A stretch of 64,000 nucleotides of DNA from Dillenia suffruticosa. Its lineage: Eukaryota > Streptophyta > Magnoliopsida > Dilleniales > Dilleniaceae. Position 1 is the first letter of the stretch; each line of letters opens with the position of its first letter. A program made the position numbers and the translations under genes. Positions 55,200-64,000 of this stretch are shown here, in pieces. The notes under the pieces were generated by a model. That model made no database searches, was not told the origin of the DNA, and worked only from the letters and a program-made list of their open reading frames with translations. The stretch spans positions 6,982,001-7,046,000 of the forward strand of contig JAVTVX010000024.1 in NCBI GenBank assembly GCA_033439265.1, given 5' to 3'.

Positions 55200-56420
55200 G
55201 CTTAGTACTCCATATCAGTGAGGTCCTCAGTCCTCTCCTGCATCTCTCTATTACTTCTTAGTTCTCCCGCAAAGGATTCAAGCATAGCATCATTCCTCCA
55301 AGCCGTTGGATTTGTAAACTCAACTTTTGGGCCTTTCTCTTGGACCGAGCTGAGGCCATTCACCTCACCTTCTCCTAGATCCAAGTTGTATTTCTCAAGG
55401 CCCAGCATGCTTTCAATGCTACTGGATCTGAACTCCATTTCTCTCCAAGCTGGTTGCCCATTATTATTCAGCCCATGCTCACGAAGTTGGGTAGAGGTTA
55501 AAACATTGTATCTTCGGCACATATTACATACCTCTGCTGAGCCCACAATCGTGATGTCCAGCCCACCAACTTCTTCTGCCTTTTTAACCTCATCTTCTAG
55601 AAAATGCAGACTTCCCTCTCCTGTAGCTTTTCTCCCTTCCCCATGCTGAGTTGACTTCTTTCCCTGCTCGTCTGCAAGCTATTAATCCTACTCTAGCTTC
55701 TGTTGGTCCCATCTCCATCACAGCTGCTGATGGGTTGCAGGTCTTTCATTGGCTTCTCATTTCCTTTTCTTGACATCTCCCTTGTCTTGATTCGCCTCTA
55801 ACACATCATCAATCCATTTCAGGCTAGCAAACCTGTTATGTCTGCTCTTGTTCAGTCCCTCTTTCCCTCTATTCTTACTTGATTTGGAAATTTTGGGTTT
55901 TCGGGCACGATCATCCATGGCCCCAAGTTCTTCCCTTTCTCGTTCGCTGCATCCCTCCTTTAGATGTCCCACTCTTCCACACTTGTAACACAGAATATGT
56001 ATCCCTTCGTATTCAATTTTTTGGATTCTTTTTGCGATTCTTACTTTAGGAATTAGGGGTTTGCTGAGGTCCACCTCTACACACACTCTGGCATACTTAC
56101 TTCTTAGGGTATTAGTAGTGTTGGCGTCTACTCGAATAGGTCTGCCGATCAATTTCTCAATATCTCTTCATTGAAAAATTCTATTGGAAGCTGAGGAAGT
56201 CGGACCCAAACCGCTGTTTGTTCAATTTTTTGCAGCTGAAGAGGAAAACCAAGGCCTCTATTTTTGAACCGTAAGATAGTGGTCGTGAATCATCCACGAC
56301 CCATCTAGCAGCACACAGTTGTAATCGGGAGGTTTTGGCCTTACATTTATTAGCTTTACCCCCACGCATATTGAACCCGTCACTTTCAAACATACACAAA
56401 GCTCTTCCTTGTGAAGAAAA
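55200..56420 (-). pseudogene. LINE ORF1 (DUF4283 and CCHC zinc knuckle)
   Basis: The stretch 56152-55757 reads MIGRPIRVDANT, then ARVCVEVDLSKPLIPKV, then a knuckle CYKCGRVGHLKEGC (55949-55990, C-x2-C-x4-H-x4-C). This is the order of plant LINE ORF1 nucleic-acid-binding proteins. The upstream piece (56180-56400) is DUF4283-like (WVVDD and, in another frame, VWVRLPQLPIE). The C-terminal part (55202-55546) is polar and unrecognised. The N-terminus is missing. Confidence 0.75.
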
Positions 56421-56427
56421 AAATGAT

Positions 56428-56930
56428 GAGTGAAGTAGTAAATGTGGGATCAATTTCAACATCAAACCCATCAACACCAAACCCTAAATTCTACCCTTTT
56501 GCAAGCAATGAAGGCTCATCCCAAAATTAAAAATCAACTCCAAAAGGGGCGTGTTTTTGCTACGAGAAAATGGACCATTGGTCCAAAGACTGTATCGACT
56601 AAAGCAACAAGAATATCATGAAACGAGAAAAAATAAACACCAATACAAAATGGCCCACAATTGAATGTCCACGTTGTTTTGAATTTTGTTCCCTTTTAAC
56701 TTTCCAAACTAAACGAAATTTTTTAAGGAATTTCTATATTTGTTGTAAGTTATCGGTTTATTCGCTTAAATTCAATTTTGTTTTTTGATTTTTTATTTCT
56801 GTTTACCTTTTATTGTAATTGTTGTTTGGTTTTGACTTATGGGTTTTTTATATATTTTTTCCATAAGAAATGTAATTTCTTCGAGTGCTACGATGAGTTT
56901 AATTTTGGCTATGATGCCAATTCCTTTCTC
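56428..56930 (+). pseudogene. Zinc-knuckle plus GRF zinc-finger gene fragment
   Basis: An ATG at 56428 opens a frame of MMSEVVNVGSISTSNPSTP type. It then carries a CCHC-like knuckle (CFCYEKMDHWSKDC, about 56556-56598) and a GRF zinc finger (ECPRCFEFCSLLTFQTKRNF with NFYICC, about 56658-56745). A donor-like GTAAGT sits at 56742. Near 56869-56900, CNFFECYDEF looks like the end of the GRF domain after an intron. GRF fingers bind single-stranded nucleic acid in topoisomerase 3 and APE2-type proteins. Small plant proteins pair them with knuckles. Two in-frame stops lie before the GRF part, so the copy is dead. It begins right at the 5' end of the LINE. Confidence 0.55.
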
Positions 56931-57493
56931 ATCATACCCTATTTGCTTTTGCCATGCGAGAGTTTCTCAAATTTTGGCTATGAGAGAAAGCCCACATACG
57001 AGTAGGAAGTACTTTGGTTGCCCAATTAGAATGGTAATTGATTCAAAGTTTTTGCCCTTTGTTATCCATTTATAAGACAAGTCTATGTTATTCCAATAAT
57101 AGAGAGAGATGGAACAAGATATGTTGAAGAAAGCAATGAAGAATGCACCGGCTCGTTGAACTAAGATGTCAATAATGTTATCATCTCTCTCAGGAACATA
57201 TTTGCACTCTAGCCCTAAAGGCAGCCATTGGATTTTGTATACAATGGCTCCACCGTGTGCCTTTTTTCCCTTCTCTTAGGTTAGGCTTTGAGTGTATCCA
57301 TCTATTAACAGCATGAATGTAAATTATGAAATACACTTTTATGAAATAGGTACTCTGAATATTGCTACTTTACCATTATGAATGATCAATGATGAGTTTA
57401 TAGTGTAGATATTGTTTGTTGATTCTATGGTATATTCCCATGCCATTTTCTATCCACTTGAACCATGCACATAAAAAAATAAATCTTTACAAA
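56931..57493. other. Spacer without a recognisable gene
   Basis: No recognisable coding text. Open frames of about 75-78 codons overlap the GRF fragment and end near 57075. The rest is ordinary AT-rich sequence. Confidence 0.5.
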
Positions 57494-58767
57494 TTAGCAT
57501 AATAAAAAATTAAGAAATATTACATAAAATATATACACTTTAAATACAGTGATTATAAAACCTATACTAAGTCCCACATGGAGAACATTCGGCATTTCTG
57601 GGTAGCTAACGTCTAGTCGAAAGATGACTGGGCCTATGAGGTGGAGTGGACTGTAGGATGTTTTCTCATCGGCACTGACAAATAAAACACCTGTCGACCC
57701 AACATCTTGAGAATATCTACGATGACGCCATTGATAAATGCCATGACATGGTGGCTCAGTTGGTACAATATCGTCAGTACCCTCAAAAATTGGAGTAAAT
57801 ACAGAAGTGGAAAACGAATATGAAGATGATACCGATATCTCATTCGCCTTGTCATAATCACCCACATGACCAGATTTGGATGGCACATCTGGCTCATAAG
57901 ATACCGTATGTCCAGACATGTAAGGATTATAACCCTCAGGTGACGCATTACCGAGCTTGCTGATGGAATCCGTTGACAAATCTGTAATGTAGCTAGCTCT
58001 GTAATCACACCCCTCGACGGCAAGCATATCAAAGGATTAAAGGTAGATGTGACTGAAATTTTGATACTACATACGATACACTTGTAAGAAAAATATTGTG
58101 AAAAATACATTAGATGAACGTTAAAATTCATATATAAAGTGCTGTACACTTTCAAAAGACTCCATCTTTGTTCCTATCGAGAGATAACCCTACTGATAGC
58201 GATGCACAGGGTTGCAAATGTACAAATGCGTGATACGACAAACCATGTCATGTAGTCCATTATCGTCGTTAAACAACCATAACACTCGTCCCCCTCGACG
58301 ACATGATATCATCGATTTCTCTATAACTCCAAATACACTGCATGCGCTATCCTCCAATCTTGACTACCTCTCTCACGTCGATCAATTCAATGGAGATCCA
58401 AGCCGGTTTGCATGGGTAAAGGAATACCCTGTTGCAAATCGAACTATCTCATTACCCTTTTAGGGTAATGAAACTCAACAATCTTGAAACAAATAAGTGG
58501 GATGGAGGCACGTCATATATCGAATCTATCGAAACAGTAAGCGGGCAACAACCGGAGGTCAACATCTGAATATAACAACCATACAAGCTGAAAAACAAAA
58601 ACAAAAATAATGAAAATTTGTTGTAAGGTTATATAACGTACAAAATGAAATTTTAATTAAAAATAAAATTTTAACTCATCCCAATCTCCCTCATATGATC
58701 AAGTTAATCGCGATGTGTGCAAAAAATATAATGTCCAATGTTAACAAAACCATGAGAAACATCCCAA
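57494..58767 (-). pseudogene. Plant mobile domain (PMD/MAIN-like) gene fragment
   Basis: On the minus strand the stretch 58587-58130 reads, in pieces, LVWLLYSDVDLRLLPAYCFD, IPLICFKIVEFHYP, FDLQQGIP and IDRRER. This is the order found in plant mobile domain proteins (MAIN-like and the so-called long-form phosphatase 7 homologues), whose domain is also carried by plant transposons. A preceding exon-like piece at 58767-58676 (WDVSHGFVNIGHYIF, LDHMRE) is followed by a GT...AG gap of about 88 bp with a good acceptor (58588-58590). The C-terminal part is open for 177 codons (58027-57494), is serine-rich and ends HVGLSIGFIITVF. In-frame stops lie in the PMD core. The N-terminal half is absent, and an AT-rich element lies directly upstream. 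Confidence 0.6.
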
Positions 58768-58839
58768 CTGTTTATCAGAAAGAGCAAAATTAGTGAGACC
58801 AATACAAAGTGAGGAAAAATATAAAAATAAAATGATGAA

Positions 58840-59761
58840 ATTATTGAAGGATTAATTATATGTTTTTATTAATTATTGGTTAATTTTTAATTTTTTATAA
58901 ATTATATGTTTTTTAATTATTGATTAATTTTTTTTATTAATTTCATTGAATTTTTGTTAATTTTATTAATAAAAATTTATTGATTATGTTATCTTTTTTA
59001 ATTAAAAAATTAATAATAATTTTTATTAATTATATGTTTTCTTTTTTTAATTAATAATTTTTTAATTTTAATTAATTTTTAACATTTTTTAATTATTGAT
59101 TAATTTTTAATAATTTTTAATAATTTTGTTACTCTTTTATTAATTTTAATTAAAAATTTTATAACAATTTTTTATTAATTATATGTTTTCTTTTAAATTA
59201 ATAATTTTTTAATTACTGATTAATTTTATTAATTATTGGTTAATTTTTAATTATTGATTAATTTTATTTTTAATTTTTTAGTTATTGGTTAATGTTTTAT
59301 TAATTTTTGAATTTTTTTATTAAAATTTTTTTAATTTTATTAATTATTAATTATATTAATTTTCATAATTTTTTTAATTAATTTTAATAATTTTTATTAT
59401 TAAAAATTTATTGATTATGTTTTCTTTTTTTAATTAAAAAATTTTTAATTTTAAATAATTTTTTACAATTTTTTAATTATTGATTAATTTTTTATATTTT
59501 TTTTGTACAACGATTTGACTCTGTAATCACCAAATTGGGGAGGAGATTTGTACCACTAGACTGTCCCATTGGGGACATTTTTTATAAATTTTTTAATTCT
59601 TTTTAATAATATCGGTTAATATCGATGGTTAATATTAAAATTTTTAATAATTTTATCTTTTTTCAAAAAAGAAAAAAAAAATAGAGAGAGCGAGATCGGA
59701 AAGCAAGATTGTGATCTCGACTCCTCGACAATTAGAAGGAACCTATTTTAGGGAAAAAGCC
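58840..59761 (-). repeat. AT-rich repeat element, copy 2 (inverted relative to copy 1)
   Basis: Read on the minus strand, it starts ggctttttccctaaaatagg. It passes gaggagtcgagatcacaat and gatctcgctctctc, then a long run of aattaatt- and ccaataatta-type words, and ends acatataattaatccttcaa, as copy 1 does. A minimal SINE is inserted at 59497-59576. The PMD fragment follows directly in the same orientation, so the AT-rich stretch may be its intron or the flank of a PMD-bearing transposon. Confidence 0.6.
59497..59576 (-). mobile_element. Minimal SINE with 10-bp target duplication
   Basis: Perfect direct repeats attttttata lie at 59487-59496 and 59577-59586. On the minus strand the 80-bp insert starts GTCCCCAATGGGACAGTCTA, has the A-box-like cagtctagtgg and the B-box-like gagtcaaatcg, and ends in an A run. 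It is a sister of the copies at 35286 and 35391. AT-rich flanks make a chance match possible but unlikely together with the shared head. Confidence 0.65.
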
Positions 59762-59885
59762 GGTGTTGCCTGTGACTACTAGAACGAAGATGGGTTCACT
59801 AGCATTAGTGTTGACAAAGGAATAAAAAATAAAAAATAAAAAAAAAGTCATGGGTCGGGGGGGAGAGAGTCCTAAGGCATGGTTC

Positions 59886-60280
59886 TGTAATAGATTCAAG
59901 AATGCAGAAGGCGGGAAAGGAAGTGAAACTATCAGTAGTATCTTGTAGTAGGATTAGTTCAGTTCTTTGTTGTAACTAACCAAGTGGGAAGTAGTTAGGA
60001 ATAGTTAGAGCAGTTACTACATGTAAGAAAGGGAATGAAAGGATATGGTTGATTTCATTTGTCCAACAAGCTCTCTCTCTCTCTCTTCTCTTTCTATTAG
60101 TCTCTTTCTCTCTCTATCTCTCTCTAAATCTCTCTTTCTCTTCTTTACAAATCTTTCCTTGACATATAATCAATCATTCCATCGCTTGCATCATTGCAGA
60201 ACTCGAAAGAATCTTCTTTCCATCTGTAATTGTCGACTTATCCTATTCCTTCAAGTCAACATCCTATCGTAGGTGTTACA
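59886..60280 (+). repeat. 5' LTR of element C
   Basis: It starts TGTAATAGATTC and ends GGTGTTACA, so the ends are inverted (TGTAA/TTACA). It contains CT-rich runs (60070-60145). The left boundary rests only on the end symmetry, because the second LTR is outside the window. Confidence 0.55.
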
Positions 60281-60283
60281 ATT

Positions 60284-60295
60284 TGGTATCAGAGC
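60284..60295 (+). other. Primer-binding site of element C
   Basis: TGGTATCAGAGC, complementary to the 3' end of plant initiator-methionine tRNA, lies three bases after the LTR. Confidence 0.85.
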
Positions 60296-60321
60296 TCTAG
60301 ATTCTTGGCTACTACTTAACA

Positions 60322-61480
60322 ATGGCGGACGGAACTCGACAGAAGGCTCATGAAGCTCGAACAGAAGAACTGAAAGTCTATGTTGACAAGAAGTTGGAAG
60401 AAATGACACAAAAGATGGATCAGAGGATAGATCAAAAACTGGAGACATTTTTGGCTACTTTAGAGGCACATTTCAGTACCACTGGGAAGAAGACTCAGGG
60501 AGAAAAAGATACAGAGAATCCTGCGGATAGAAATCTACAGTCACCATTGCTTCCCACCCCCAGCGAAGGGAGGATACGACTAGATAATGAGCACTGCTTC
60601 CACAAAAAGAGCACTCATCAGCGAAGCATGATACCGAATTCACCTAAGGTTGAACTTCCTTCCTTCTCAGGTGACAACCCATGTATGTGGGTAAGGAAAT
60701 GCAATAGAATTTTTACAATATATCAGATACCCCAACAACAAAAGATTGAATTAGTAGAAATGTACCTATAAGGGAAGGTTGAAATCTGGTATCAAGGGCT
60801 TAAAAGAACCAAAAAGGAGCTGGAATGGGAAGAATTTTCCAGCTTATTATGTCAACGATTTGAAGCTAAAGGTGTACAAGATGAAATAGAAGAGTTCAAC
60901 AAACTTCAACAACGGATCATTGGCGTATCAAGAGAAGTTTAAAGAATTGTGGGCATTAATGCTGCATAAAAATCCCTGGTTAACAGAGTCATATTTCATC
61001 TCAAGCTTCATAAGTGGAGTTAAGGAAGAAATTAAACATGTACTTCGCATGTTGAAGCCCACTACTCTCCTTTAGGCTTTTGAAATAGCAGCCTTACAGG
61101 AGCAGTCCTTGGAGCTATCAAGAAAAGATAGAATCAATAACAACAAATAGGTTAATAGTGGGAAGACTAATGAAAGATTCAAGAATTCATCTGGGGGCAG
61201 CCATTACACACCTCCAACAGGAGGAACAAGTAGAAGTTCCTCAGAAGGCAATACTTCTGGGAACTATGGGCCTAAGATTACTGCCCAGGAATTGCAACTT
61301 AGAAGCAATAATCTTTGTTTTAAGTGTGGTGAAAGATTTACTCCAGGGCATAGATACAATTCAAGCATCTCAACTTCATTTTAGCAGCTGAAGAAGAAGA
61401 AGGTAGTGAGTTTACAGAGGAGGAAAAAGAAGAAGCGCAAAGAAAGATGGGTGATAGTGAAGGTGGTATCCCAGTATCCT
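60322..61480 (+). pseudogene. Gag region of element C
   Basis: It opens MADGTRQKAHEARTEELKVY at 60322, with a predicted coiled coil in the first ~60 residues. It then carries the gag core PKVELPSFSGDNP and the following YQIPQQQKIELVEMYL. Further gag-like text continues to about 61170. Treated as part of a fossil. Confidence 0.7.
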
Positions 61481-61499
61481 AATGTGCATTATCAACCTC

Positions 61500-61960
61500 A
61501 ATGCAAAGGCAAATGATAGCACTAAAAGGAACTTTACAAGGATTGGAGATAACCATTCTGGTAGATACAGGGAGCTCTAACAGTTTCCTACACCAAAGAA
61601 CAGCTGCAGAGTTGAAGTTACCAGTGGAGGCTGCTGAAGAGATGCATGCAGAAATTGTAGATGGAAGCAAAGTCACCAGCTCCACCAGAGTAAGGCAAGT
61701 AAAGTGAACAATTCAGAGGTACACATTTTCCTTTGATTTGAGAGTTATAACACTAGGAAGATGGGATGTCATCCTAGGTGTAGATTGGATGTACAACTAT
61801 AGTCCAATCACATTTGATTTTAAAAGATTACAAATTAGCTTCTTGTGTGAAGGGAATGAAGTGGCCCTAAAAGGAGCAGTAGAACAACCCTTAATCAAAT
61901 TAGTAAGAGGAAAAGTTATTAAAAAGTTTAGACAACAGTAGTTACAAAATTGTGCTGGCT
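61500..61960 (+). pseudogene. Protease region of element C
   Basis: The retropepsin active site reads ITILVDTGSSNSFLH (about 61549-61593), followed by the flap-like region and WDVILGVDWMYNYSPITFDF (about 61763-61825), the usual end of plant Ty3/gypsy proteases. Confidence 0.75.
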
Positions 61961-62079
61961 TTGAAGTAACTGGTGACCCTCCAGAATCAGAAACTCCAGG
62001 GATAATTTTAGCAGTACCGTTGGAATTTGGAGAAGTGTTTGCAATCCCCAAAACTCTTCCTCCTAAAAGAACACAAGAT

Positions 62080-63220
62080 CATTGATTAGTTTGAAAACTG
62101 ATTCTCAACCCTTTAAACTAAAGCCTTATAGGTAACCTCATTTTCAGAAGTCTGAGATAGAAAGACAAGTGCAAGAAATGTTGGACAATGGTATCATTAG
62201 GCAGAGCACAAGCCCATATGCCTCCCGTGTCCTGCTTGTCAAGAAAAAAGATGGAATCTGGCGCTTTTGCGTAGATTATAGACAACTCAACCTACTGACT
62301 ATCAAAGATAAATATCATATTCTCAACATTGATTAGCTATTGGATGAGTAATATGGTTCAAGAGTCTTCTCTAAAATAAACTTAAGAGATGGATACCATC
62401 AAATAAGGGTCAAGCCTTGTGATGTGGAGAAAACAGCCTTCCAAACTCACCATGGTCACTTTGAATTCTTGGTTATACCTTTTGGATTGACTAATGCACA
62501 TGCAACATTTCAATCCTTAATGAATTGCATTTTCCAGCCATATTTGAGGAGATCAATTCTCGTTTTTTTTTAGTACAGATATAACCACTCATGCTGAACA
62601 TCTTAGAGCTGTACTCTCACTCTTAAACAGCACAAACTTTTTGCTAAGCTATCCAAGCGCACTTTTGCACAATCCCAAGTAGAATACTTGGGACATATAG
62701 TTACTGTAGATGGAGTAAAGATAGATCCTCAAAAAAACTGATTGCAACACTTGATGGCCTACCCCAAATTCTGTCAAATCCTTGAGAGGATTCTTGGAAC
62801 TTACAGGGTACTATAGGAGGTTTGTAAGAGGTTATGGCATACTAACTAGGCCCTTGAATGATCTTCTTAAGAAAAACAGTTTCCAGTGGTCAGAAAGAGT
62901 AGAGGCAGCCTGCAATCAGCTGAAGAAAGTCATGAGTATAGCTCCTATCATGCGATTGCCTGATTTTTCCAAACCCTTCATTGTAGAGACAGATGCCTGT
63001 TCACAAGGATGGGGAGCAGTTTTAATGCAGGAAGGCCAACCTATAGCATATTTAAGTAAGGCCTTGGGTCCTAGAAGTAAAGGGCTTTCAATTTATGAAA
63101 AAGAACTATTGGCAGTTGTAATGACTGTAACCAAATGGAGACATTACTTGATTGGACACCATTTTATAATCAAGACTATTCATCAAAGCCTCAAGTACTT
63201 ATGGAGCAGAAACTGACCAA
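62080..63220 (+). pseudogene. Reverse transcriptase and RNase H region of element C
   Basis: Reverse transcriptase text includes [31 protein letters not shown] and [20 protein letters not shown] (about 62120-62500). RNase H text (62975-63190) includes FIVETDACSQGWGAVLMQ, ALGPRSKGLSIYEKELLAV and the HHFIIKT region. Order and wording fit Ty3/gypsy pol. Confidence 0.75.
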
Positions 63221-63539
63221 CACTCTGCAATACAAATGGCTAGCCAAACTGTTGGGAATGGACTATGAGATTTAGTACAAGAAAGGAGCTGAGAATAAAG
63301 TAGTTGATGCTTTGTCAAGAAGAGGACTTCAGGAGGAAGAAGGAACATGATATACCATCTCTTCAGTCTCGACAGTACAACCCATGTGGATTTCAGAAGT
63401 CCAGTAGAGCTATGAAGAGGATGATGAATGCCAAAGATTAATAGCACAGCTAACTCTACAACCTAATTGCAAGCTTGATTTTCAATATAAAGATGATCTT
63501 TTGAAGTATAAGACAAAGATCATGATTGGAAAAGGTAAT

Positions 63540-64000
63540 TAGTTGAGGAGAAGATTAGTGCATCAAATGCACACTTCAGCAATAGGAGGACATTCTGGTC
63601 AGCTGGGAACGTGGCAAAGGCTGAAGTCTGTGTTTTATTGGCCATCAATGGAGAAAACTGTGAAGGAAGTGGTCAGGGAATGTGATATTTGTTAGAGAAA
63701 TAAACATGAAAACTTGCAATATCCGAGACTACTTCAACCATTACCCATTTCCACTCAAGCTTGTCACTGATAAGCATGGATTTCATAGAAGGGTTACCTG
63801 ACTCTCATGGCTTCAACACTATCCTAGTTGTAATTGACAAGTTCACTAAGTTTGGACACTTTATAGCTCTCCAACATCCTTATTTTGCAAAGACAATAGC
63901 TCAACTTTTCCTAGACAACATATTCAAGTCACATGGTCTTCCTGATTCTATTATCTCTGACAGAGATAAGGTATTTACCAGCTTATTTTGGCAAGAGATG
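63540..64000 (+). pseudogene. Integrase region of element C, cut by the window end
   Basis: The zinc-binding part (GGHSGQLGTWQRLKSVFYWP, then ECDIC) lies at about 63585-63690. It is followed by the start of the catalytic core (SWISFIEGLPDSHGFNTI, DKFTKFGHF and SDRDKVF). The sequence stops within the core. Confidence 0.75.

Larger units (their letters stand above)
50994..56420 (-). mobile_element. L1-type plant LINE (ORF1, endonuclease, RT, zf-RVT, RNase H), decayed
   Basis: On the minus strand, from right to left, it contains a DUF4283-type ORF1 with zinc knuckle, a pause, an endonuclease, a reverse transcriptase, a zf-RVT domain, a plant-type RNase H tail and a poly(A) tail (T run at 50994-51008). 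At about 5.4 kb it is close to the family's length, but the start of ORF1 is missing, so it is 5'-truncated near 56420. Several in-frame stops and frame changes disable it. No target duplication could be matched between the two ends. Confidence 0.85.
59886..64000 (+). mobile_element. Element C: chromovirus-like Ty3/gypsy element, runs off the window
   Basis: The 5' LTR is at about 59886-60280, with an initiator-methionine-type primer site, then gag, protease, reverse transcriptase, RNase H and integrase in the Ty3/gypsy order. The integrase is cut by the window end, so the 3' LTR is not seen and age cannot be estimated. Gag text (KVELPSFSGDNPCMW) and integrase text (GLPDSHGFNTILVVIDKFTK) suggest the chromovirus branch (Tekay/Reina-like). 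This copy has several breaks. Confidence 0.8.

Overview
The window looks like a gene-poor, AT-rich, repeat-laden stretch of a flowering-plant nuclear genome. The CLE27-type peptide gene, the plant-only retroelement lineages, the plant L1- and RTE-type LINEs and the tRNA-type SINEs all point to a plant, and probably to a eudicot. I see only one host gene I trust: a CLE (CLAVATA3/ESR-related) signalling-peptide precursor on the minus strand at 40581-40907, with a very short upstream ORF touching its start codon.

The left part (about 2.4-27.1 kb) is a nest of old transposable elements. A minus-strand LINE is split by a plus-strand, Tat-like Ty3/gypsy derivative (element A, 2816-9676). A pyrimidine-rich array of degenerate repeat cassettes follows (10.8-13.2 kb), then a MITE candidate. 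Next comes a minus-strand relative of A (element B, about 14335-27135), which holds a much younger Athila-like, gag-protease-only element (16045-22268) flanked by a perfect 5-bp target duplication. A and B lack recognisable reverse transcriptase. Both carry tandem repeats and an antisense coding region between the protease and the 3' LTR.

The middle part (27.1-46 kb) holds SINE copies, a tandem duplication, a decayed hAT transposon of the TTF/ZMYM1-like type with a SINE inside it, the CLE gene, and a solo LTR related to A and B. The right part (46-64 kb) holds a decayed RTE-clade LINE, another MITE candidate, and an L1-type LINE on the minus strand. It also holds a pseudogene fragment with a zinc knuckle and a GRF zinc finger, a plant mobile domain (PMD/MAIN-like) gene fragment, two inverted copies of an AT-rich element, and a chromovirus-like Ty3/gypsy element that runs off the window end.

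Nothing resembles an operon, CRISPR array, rRNA or intact tRNA gene. All identities come from reading motifs and translations by eye. Percent identities and ages are rough impressions, not calculations.
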